A stretch of 64,000 nt of DNA, taken from Devosia sp. Root436. Its GTDB lineage: Bacteria > Pseudomonadota > Alphaproteobacteria > Rhizobiales > Devosiaceae. The stretch is from contig NZ_LMEM01000001.1 in the NCBI RefSeq assembly GCF_001426345.1, forward strand, positions 520,264 to 584,263, given 5' to 3'. The notes below the pieces were generated by a model, which worked only from the letters and a program-made list of their open reading frames with translations, did not search any database and was not told the DNA's origin. Both the position numbers and the translations under genes were made by a program. Positions 58,384 to 64,000 of this stretch are shown here, one piece after another; the stretch's first letter is position 1; every line of letters begins with the position of its first letter.

Positions 58384-59400
58384 TTAGCGGATCGGCGCGG
58401 CGTACTGGATGCCGCCATCTTTCCACAGCGCGTTCAGGCCGCGCTCCAGCCCGATCGGGGTGGCGGGACCGACGTTGCGGTCATAGGTCTCGGCGTAGTT
58501 ACCGACCAGCTTGATGATCTGGTAAGCCCAGTCCTTGGTCAGGCCGAGCGGCGTACCGAAATCGCCTTCAACGCCGAGAAGGCGCTTGATGGCCGGGTTG
58601 TCCGAGCCGAGCATCTCATCGACATTGGCCTGCGAGACGCCGAGTTCTTCGGCTTCGAGCAGAGCGAAATAGGTCCAGCGAGCGATGTTGAACCAAGTGG
58701 TGTCACCGGCGCGGACCACGGGGCCAAGGGGCTCCTTGGAGATGATTTCCGGCAGAATGATGTGGTCATCGGGGTTGGCGAACTTGGAGCGCTCGGCCGC
58801 AAGAGCCGAGGAGTCCGTGGTGTACACGTCGCAACGGCCGTCTTCGTAGGCCTTCACGACTTCGTCCTGGTCGACGAACACCACGGTATTGAATTCGAGG
58901 TTGTTGGCGGCGAAGTAGTCGGCCGCGTTCAGCTCGGTGGTGGTGCCCGATTCGATGCAGATGGCGGCGCCGCTGAGGTCGAGAGCGGAAGCAATGCCAT
59001 CGGCCTTGCGAACCATGAAGCCCTGGCCGTCATAGAACATAGTGCCGACGAAGCTGATGCCGAGCTGGGTATCGCGGCTCATGGTCCAGGTGGTGGTGCG
59101 CGACAGCACGTCGATTTCACCGGCCGAAAGGGCGGTGAAGCGTTCCTGGCTGGTCAGCGAGGTGAAGCGGACGGCATCGGCATCATTGAAGATCGCAGCG
59201 GCCAGCGCGCGGCAGTAGTCGACTTCGATACCGGTCCAGACGTTGTTCGAATCGGGGGCGGAGAAGCCCGGCACACCGCCGGTCACGCCACACTGAACAT
59301 AGCCCTTGGCCTTCACGTCATCGAGGATGTCTGCCTGTGCCGTCGTCGCGACGAGGCCGAGCGAGGCCGCGAGAGCGATCGTTACGAGCGTTTTTTGCAT
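58384..59400 (-). CDS. aapJ: General L-amino-acid ABC transporter binding protein
   Basis: A 338-residue periplasmic protein: signal peptide MQKTLVTIALAASLGLVATTAQA, start of the mature part DILDDVKAKGYVQCGVTGGVPGF and tail ALWKDGGIQYAAPIR. It captures L-amino acids of broad range. AAAGG precedes the ATG by 8 nt. First gene of the operon; metC is divergent across ~220 nt holding both promoters. Confidence 0.96.
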   Translation of the reverse strand: MQKTLVTIALAASLGLVATTAQADILDDVKAKGYVQCGVTGGVPGFSAPDSNNVWTGIEVDYCRALAAAIFNDADAVRFTSLTSQERFTALSAGEIDVLSRTTTWTMSRDTQLGISFVGTMFYDGQGFMVRKADGIASALDLSGAAICIESGTTTELNAADYFAANNLEFNTVVFVDQDEVVKAYEDGRCDVYTTDSSALAAERSKFANPDDHIILPEIISKEPLGPVVRAGDTTWFNIARWTYFALLEAEELGVSQANVDEMLGSDNPAIKRLLGVEGDFGTPLGLTKDWAYQIIKLVGNYAETYDRNVGPATPIGLERGLNALWKDGGIQYAAPIR

Positions 59401-59621
59401 TGTATTGCCTTTTTTGTTTCCTGACCCTGTCCCGGAGCTCATCAGGCTTGCGCCAGCGTCTCCGGTTGCACCACCGCCTTTAATGGCGGTTGTGATGCTG
59501 TTAAGCATGCAAGCGTCTATTGACCGTTGCGTCAAGGGCTGATGGCAGCTTGGGACAGTAAAGCTGTCTCTTAATTAGCCACACACCGCGAAATGATCCT
59601 ATTTTAAGCACCGAGCCTGGC

Positions 59622-60809
59622 ATGAATGACAACAAAAACGGCAGCATTTCCGGCCATTCCATCGAAACGATACTGACTCACGCGGGCCGGAAGCCCGAAG
59701 AGCAGTTCGGCTTTGTCAATACCCCGGTCTATCGGGGTTCGACCGTACTGTTCAAAACGCTCGACGATATCGAGGCCCAGCAACAGCGCTATCTCTATGG
59801 CCGGGCCGGCAACCCGACGACCGACGGTGTCGAGGCGATCGTCACCCAGCTCGAAGGTGCCTATCGCACGCGGCTGGTGCCGTCCGGATTGGCCGCCATC
59901 ACCATCGCGCTGCTGAGCTGCGTCAAGGCGGGCGACGACATCCTGGTCAGCGACAGCGCCTATGAGCCGGGACGCGTGTTCAGCGACGGGTTCCTGGCGC
60001 GCATGGGCGTGGCGACGCGCTACTATGACCCGCGGATCGGCGCGGGACTGGCGGAGTTGATGCGGCCCAATACGCGGGCGGTGCTGGCCGAGAGCCCGGG
60101 CTCACTGACGTTCGAGGTGCAGGATATTCCGGCGCTGGCCAAGGCCGCCCATGCCGGCGGCGCCCGGCTGGTGGTCGACAATAGCTGGGCCAGCCCGCTC
60201 TACCACCAGCCATTGGCACTGGGCGCGGACCTGGTGGTGCATGCCGGCACCAAGATGTTCGTGGGCCATTCGGACGCCTTTGCGGGGACGATTTCGACCA
60301 CCGAGGAAGCCTGGGCCGAGGTGGAGCGCACACGGGCACATCTGGGCGTCTTCACCGCCGGGGATGAGGCCTTTCTCGTGGCGCGAGGCCTGCGCACGCT
60401 GGCGATCCGCATGAAGGAACATCAGGATCGGGCGCTGGAGATCGCCCGCTGGCTGGAAGGGCAGGAGGAGGTGGGGCAGGTGTTGCACCCGGCCCTCCCG
60501 AGCCACCCCGATCATGCGCTGTGGGAGCGCGATTTTACCGGGTCGGGCAGCCTTTTCAGCGTGTTGCTGGCCCCTGCCCCGCGCGCCTCGGTGGCCGCCT
60601 TCGTCGACGGGTTGGGCTTGTTCACGATGGGCTATTCGTGGGGCGGCTATGAGAGCCTCTGCATTCCCGTAAAGCTGGGCAAGAACCGCACGGCCAGGCC
60701 CTGGACCGCCGACGGAAACCTGTTCCGGCTGCATATCGGGCTGGAGGGTGTCGACGACCTCAAGGCCGACCTCAAGGCGGCCATCGAGCGTTATGCGCGA
60801 ACGCGCTGA
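59622..60809 (+). CDS. metC: Cystathionine beta-lyase
   Basis: A 395-residue PLP enzyme that cleaves cystathionine to homocysteine. The PLP Lys lies in HAGTKMFVGHSD, preceded by VVDNSWASPLYHQPLALGAD; YGRAGNPTT and VPSGLAAITIALL are also family features. It is divergent from aapJ, as in other Hyphomicrobiales. Its 3' end overlaps the convergent PAP2 gene by 19 nt. Confidence 0.95.
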   Translation: MNDNKNGSISGHSIETILTHAGRKPEEQFGFVNTPVYRGSTVLFKTLDDIEAQQQRYLYGRAGNPTTDGVEAIVTQLEGAYRTRLVPSGLAAITIALLSCVKAGDDILVSDSAYEPGRVFSDGFLARMGVATRYYDPRIGAGLAELMRPNTRAVLAESPGSLTFEVQDIPALAKAAHAGGARLVVDNSWASPLYHQPLALGADLVVHAGTKMFVGHSDAFAGTISTTEEAWAEVERTRAHLGVFTAGDEAFLVARGLRTLAIRMKEHQDRALEIARWLEGQEEVGQVLHPALPSHPDHALWERDFTGSGSLFSVLLAPAPRASVAAFVDGLGLFTMGYSWGGYESLCIPVKLGKNRTARPWTADGNLFRLHIGLEGVDDLKADLKAAIERYARTR

Positions 60810-61528
60810 AATGCGCGCCTGAGGGCGGCGAGTTGGCGACGCACGATTCGGCCATTGGGGCGCCTCTCGAACAGCCAGCGACGGCGGGCGAACAGGTTGC
60901 GTACCAGGTAAGCGCCCAGCATGCCAACAATCAGGCCGCCGAAAACATCGGTGGGATAGTGCATGCCCACCGGCACGCGCGACAGGCCCACCACGGCGCC
61001 GACGACGAAAAACACTGGAAACAGGCGCGGCCACAGGAAGCCGATGACGAAGGCCAGGGCAATGGCCGTGGTGGTGTGGCCGGAGGGAAAGCTCTGGAAC
61101 TGCCAGTCGTTGAAGATATTCTGGAACGAGAAGGCGCCGGAAACCTCGAATTCGCTAGGGCGGCTGCGGCCGACGAGGCGCTTGAGCAGATTGGCGATGA
61201 GCCCCGGCACGCCGACGCCGAGAAAGACGAAGGCGGACAGCATGGCCACTTCGATGGCGGCAAGACGGGACAGGCGTTTCAGCAGTAGCACGGCCAGCAT
61301 GGCGAGGATGAACACCGCCAGCGATGGGATGAGCACCCAGTCCGACAGGCCGTAATCGGTGATAAAAAAGAACGGGGCGCGCCACTGATCGGGCCAGCCG
61401 ATAGCGCCGCGCGAGGCCCAGACATCGAGTTGCGACAGCAGCGCGATGCCGAGCACGACGCCAAGGCAGAATAGCGGCCAGCGCCGGGCGTCGAGGCCCA
61501 GTGGCCAGGGCTTGGTAAGATCGGTCAT
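60791..61528 (-). CDS. PAP2-family membrane phosphatase
   Basis: A 245-residue inner-membrane protein with six TM helices. The three PAP2 motifs are intact: KRLVGRSRP, PSGHTTT and SRVPVGMHYPTDV. It could dephosphorylate undecaprenyl pyrophosphate or phosphatidic acid; the substrate is not decided by sequence. Confidence 0.92.
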   Translation of the reverse strand: MTDLTKPWPLGLDARRWPLFCLGVVLGIALLSQLDVWASRGAIGWPDQWRAPFFFITDYGLSDWVLIPSLAVFILAMLAVLLLKRLSRLAAIEVAMLSAFVFLGVGVPGLIANLLKRLVGRSRPSEFEVSGAFSFQNIFNDWQFQSFPSGHTTTAIALAFVIGFLWPRLFPVFFVVGAVVGLSRVPVGMHYPTDVFGGLIVGMLGAYLVRNLFARRRWLFERRPNGRIVRRQLAALRRAFQRVRA

Positions 61529-61631
61529 GCCGATGTTTTTGCAGGGCGATGCCCCCCGGCGTCAATAGTGCGGGTGGGTGCATCGGCTGCTTGCCCTTTG
61601 GAACCGAACACGGTAACGGAATGGGCGATCT

Positions 61632-61708
61632 CGGAGTGTAGCTCAGCCTGGTAGAGCACCGGTTTTGGGAACCGGGGGTCCAAAGTTCGAATCTTTGTAC
61701 TCCGACCA
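61632..61708 (+). tRNA. tRNA-Pro (TGG)
   Basis: A 77-nt cloverleaf with acceptor CGGAGTG/TACTCCG, anticodon loop TTTGGGA (anticodon TGG), T arm with GTTCGAATC and encoded CCA. Confidence 0.95.
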
Positions 61709-61749
61709 TCGCATCTGAAGCGTTTAGCGCATCGTGTTGAGGACCTTGC

Positions 61750-62055
61750 ATGACCGCCCGTATCTACCGCCCGGCCCGTAACGCCATGCAGTCGGGAAAA
61801 GGGAAATCCAGGAACTGGGTGCTGGTTCACGAACTGGCCGAGTCCAAGCAGATCGACCCGCTGATGGGCTATACGACGTCGGGCGATACCCGCCAGCAGG
61901 TGCGCCTCAGCTTCGAGACGCAGGAAGAAGCGGAAGCCTATGCGCAGAAGAATGGCATCGCCTATTCGGTGCAGCCGGCCCATGACGCCACGCCCAAGCG
62001 CGTGAGCTATCCTGACAATTTCAGATCCGACCGCAAGACTCCCTGGACGCATTGA
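61750..62055 (+). CDS. ETC complex I subunit, NDUFS4-like
   Basis: A 101-residue protein: RIYRPARNAMQSGKGKSRNWVLVHE, DPLMGYTTSGDT and FETQEEAEAYAQKNGIAYSV match the accessory complex I subunit family (18-kDa, mitochondrial NDUFS4). It docks on the hydrophilic arm of NADH dehydrogenase. Stands alone, after tRNA-Pro. Confidence 0.92.
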   Translation: MTARIYRPARNAMQSGKGKSRNWVLVHELAESKQIDPLMGYTTSGDTRQQVRLSFETQEEAEAYAQKNGIAYSVQPAHDATPKRVSYPDNFRSDRKTPWTH

Positions 62056-62127
62056 CGCCCGCTTCCGGCAAAGAATCCGTAATGCGCTGCAAGTGATTGT
62101 GGCGCATTTGCTTTTTGGGAGATGCGC

Positions 62128-62871
62128 ATGGACACCGCCCTGCTGATCATACTAGCCGGTGCCGCCGCTGCCGGATTTGCGCAGGGGGTGTCCGGCTTTG
62201 CGTTTTCGCTGGTGGCTTTATCGGTATGGGCCTGGGCGGTGGAGCCGCAGCTGGCGGCGCCGATGTCGGTGTTTGGCGCATTGGTGGGTCAGCTTGTCGC
62301 CCTGCCCTGGGTGTGGCGCGGCTTCGAGCTGCGCAAGCTGCTGCCGCTGGTGGTGGGCGGGCTGATCGGCGTGCCGCTGGGTGCGGTGCTGCTGCAGTGG
62401 CTGGATCCGACGCTGTTCCGCTTTGCCCTGGGCGTGTTCCTGCTCATCTATTGCCCGCTGATGCTGCTGCTGCCGGCCGATTTCAGTTGGCCACATGGCG
62501 GGCGCATCGCCGATGGCGTCGCGGGCTTTGCCGGCGGGGTGTTGGGCGGGTTGGCCGGAATTTCCGGGCCGGTACCGACGCTGTGGACCACCTTGCGCGG
62601 CTGGGACAAGGACACGCAGCGCGGTGTGCTGCAGGCCTTCAACATCGCCATGCATGTGGCAACGCTGACGGCTTACACGCTGTCGGGCTCGATCACCGGT
62701 GAGGCGCTGGTGATGTTCGCCTGGATCACCCCGGCGCTTTCTATTCCGGCGGTGCTGGGCGTATTGCTGTTCCGACGGCTGGCAACGCGGACCTTCCGCC
62801 GGCTGATCCTGCTGCTGCTCCTGGTGTCGGGTGCGACGCTGGTCTGGGGTAGTGTTGCCGCCTGGCTCTAG
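62128..62871 (+). CDS. TauE/SafE-family sulfite exporter-like protein
   Basis: A 247-residue membrane protein with about eight hydrophobic helices, the repeated family motif (AQGVSGFAFSLVAL; GGVLGGLAGISGPVPTLW) and GGLIGVPLGAVLL between. Members export sulfite, sulfoacetate or other organosulfur anions. The ATG at 62128 has GGGAG 6 nt upstream; the ATG at 62122 is too close to it. Confidence 0.88.
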   Translation: MDTALLIILAGAAAAGFAQGVSGFAFSLVALSVWAWAVEPQLAAPMSVFGALVGQLVALPWVWRGFELRKLLPLVVGGLIGVPLGAVLLQWLDPTLFRFALGVFLLIYCPLMLLLPADFSWPHGGRIADGVAGFAGGVLGGLAGISGPVPTLWTTLRGWDKDTQRGVLQAFNIAMHVATLTAYTLSGSITGEALVMFAWITPALSIPAVLGVLLFRRLATRTFRRLILLLLLVSGATLVWGSVAAWL

Positions 62872-62924
62872 CCTTTGACAGCGAACACCCTATCTTTGGA
62901 GCGGCCGACACCGAGGAATCGCCG

Positions 62925-63794
62925 ATGAAGCTGCCCGCTCGCTGCCTGCTCCCCGCCCTTGCCGCCCTTGGCCTCACCACCCTGCCCGCACTGGCCGAGC
63001 CGGCAATGTGGGAGATACGCGACAATGACAGTGCCATATGGCTGTTCGGCTCTTTCCATATACTGCCCGCAGGGACCGCATGGCGCAGCGACTTGTTCGA
63101 CACCATCCTTGCTCACGCCGAAACGGTGGTGCTCGAGACCGATATCCGTCCGGCGGCGGCAGCGCAGGTGGGTGCGGAGGCCTATGTGCGCGGCATCTAT
63201 GTCGACGGCACCATGCTGACCGACGTGCTGGGCGAGACGGTGGAGGCGCAGTTGCGCGCCAAGGCCGCCGACATCAACATGCCTGTGGGCATGGTGCAGG
63301 CCATGCGGCCGTGGCTGGCGGCCAATACGATCACCGTGCAGGCCATGGCCGGCAAGGGCCTCGCCACCGACGGTGTCGAGCTTCAGTTGCTGGCCGACCT
63401 AGCCGGCGAGCGGCTGGGCTTTCTCGAAACGGGCGAACAGCAGCTCGACGTGCTCGCGGGCGCGCCGGATGACGAACAGATCGCCATGCTGGTGGCGACG
63501 CTGGAGCAATTGGACACACTGCCCAAGCTGATGGACAAGATGCTGGCAAGCTGGCTCGGCGGTACGCCGGATCGGCTGACCGACGTGTTCCTGACCGGCA
63601 TGGGCGGCTTCGAAGAGGCGTTCCTGGAGCGGCTGATCTATGCGCGCAACCGCAACTGGATGCCGCCACTGGAAGCCATGCTGGCCGACAACAGCGAGAA
63701 CCTGGTGATTGTGGGCGCCGCGCATCTGGTGGGCGATGGCAGCGTGCTCGATCTGCTGGACAATGCGGGGTATGAGGTCAGGCGGATTCAGTAG
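62925..63794 (+). CDS. TraB/GumN-family protein
   Basis: A 289-residue secreted protein: signal peptide (LLPALAALGLTTLPALA), then WLFGSFHILPAG and, near the C-terminus, NLVIVGAAHLVGDGSVLDLL; these two His-containing motifs define the TraB/GumN (Tiki-like) fold, whose eukaryotic members are metalloproteases. The substrate is unknown. Confidence 0.88.
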   Translation: MKLPARCLLPALAALGLTTLPALAEPAMWEIRDNDSAIWLFGSFHILPAGTAWRSDLFDTILAHAETVVLETDIRPAAAAQVGAEAYVRGIYVDGTMLTDVLGETVEAQLRAKAADINMPVGMVQAMRPWLAANTITVQAMAGKGLATDGVELQLLADLAGERLGFLETGEQQLDVLAGAPDDEQIAMLVATLEQLDTLPKLMDKMLASWLGGTPDRLTDVFLTGMGGFEEAFLERLIYARNRNWMPPLEAMLADNSENLVIVGAAHLVGDGSVLDLLDNAGYEVRRIQ

Positions 63795-63804
63795 GTTACC
63801 GAAC

Positions 63805-63921
63805 CTCTCCCCGAATTGAGAGGTTGGTCTGTCTTCGAGGGCCTTTCCCAGGCACCTCACACGGTAAAGGCCCCCTCACCCGGCCTTCGGCCGACCTCTC
63901 CCCCGAAGGGAGAGGTGAAGA
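63805..63921. repeat. Palindromic intergenic repeat, CTCACCC family
   Basis: CCTCTCCCC...GAGAGG hairpin, then CCCCCTCACCCGGCCTTCGG and CCTCTCCCCCGAAGGGAGAGG. The same family as the copies near 4.0 and 51.1 kb; it fills the gap between two convergent genes. Confidence 0.65.
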
Positions 63922-63923
63922 GC

Positions 63924-64000
63924 TCACACCTCGCTGAGCCGCGTCCACTTGCCATCGTTCTTGCTCGACTGCACCGAGGCGGTGATGAACTGCATGCCTT
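63924..64000 (-). CDS. Gfo/Idh/MocA-family oxidoreductase, C-terminal end only
   Basis: The last ~25 residues of a minus-strand gene that starts beyond the window: GMQFITASVQSSKNDGKWTRLSEV followed by TGA. This ending is typical of NAD(P)-dependent Gfo/Idh/MocA sugar oxidoreductases. Too short for a firm family call. Confidence 0.5.
   Translation of the reverse strand, partial: GMQFITASVQSSKNDGKWTRLSEV

Noticed and set aside
59551-59570. Short GACAG/CTGTC hairpin between metC and aapJ
   Set aside because: Only 5 bp; too weak to call a terminator or operator.

Overview
The window is GC-rich alphaproteobacterial chromosome. Gene content and order point to the Hyphomicrobiales: argS, SPOR, scpAB, tatABC, serS and surE in a row; yajC with a fused secDF; a PCMT-like gene, tolC, popZ and valS together; metC divergent from aapJQMP; and exoR beside xthA. 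A Devosia-like genus (Devosiaceae) is my best guess, but it is an inference from gene style and order without any marker comparison. Nearly everything is core chromosome. I see no insertion sequence, phage, integron or CRISPR array.

Layout. 1-3.2 kb holds the tail of an RND/MMPL exporter, a secreted protein, a diguanylate cyclase and the wreckage of an isonitrile hydratase/GlxA-regulator pair. 3.2-7.9 kb is a DNA-repair pair, ssb and uvrA, divergent, each with a perfect alphaproteobacterial LexA box, with a LysE-type exporter between them. 7.9-11.4 kb has two tiny DUF1127-type proteins, a GST, trmFO and a thioesterase. 11.5-15.7 kb (minus) is yajC, secDF and homologues of the mitochondrial complex I assembly factors NDUFAF3 and NDUFAF6. 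15.9-30.4 kb is mostly one long minus-strand housekeeping array: NlpD-like lipoprotein, surE, serS, tatCBA, an ABC ATPase, scpBA, a SPOR protein, argS and dgt, with a DUF815 ATPase on the plus strand.

30.4-43.3 kb: an A-type Fe-S carrier, a beta-lactamase-fold hydrolase, xthA, exoR, an ABC exporter, a CorA/ZntB transporter, valS, popZ, tolC and a PCMT-like gene. 43.4-46.6 kb: a twice-frameshifted SH3-domain pseudogene, tRNA-Cys, a BenE-type transporter with a mobA-like gene, tRNA-Asn and a DUF2188-type protein. 46.6-53.4 kb: an Fsr-like MFS pump, an AHSA1 protein, photolyase, cysteine synthase, cardiolipin synthase and AlaX. 53.5-60.8 kb: the general L-amino-acid ABC transporter aapJQMP plus a second binding protein, divergent from metC. 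60.8-64 kb: a PAP2 phosphatase, tRNA-Pro, an NDUFS4-like subunit, a TauE exporter, a TraB/GumN protein and the end of a Gfo/Idh/MocA oxidoreductase.

Cross-cutting themes. (1) SOS control of ssb and uvrA can be read directly. (2) Three families of palindromic intergenic repeats sit at operon ends; copies also lie exactly where nagZ and pcm would be expected from conserved order. (3) Three respiratory complex I helper/accessory homologues occur in one window. (4) Two loci are visibly decaying. I found no convincing wholly new multi-gene system; the best unusual leads are the enlarged AapQ permease, the repeat-marked gene losses and the ABC ATPase coupled to scpB.
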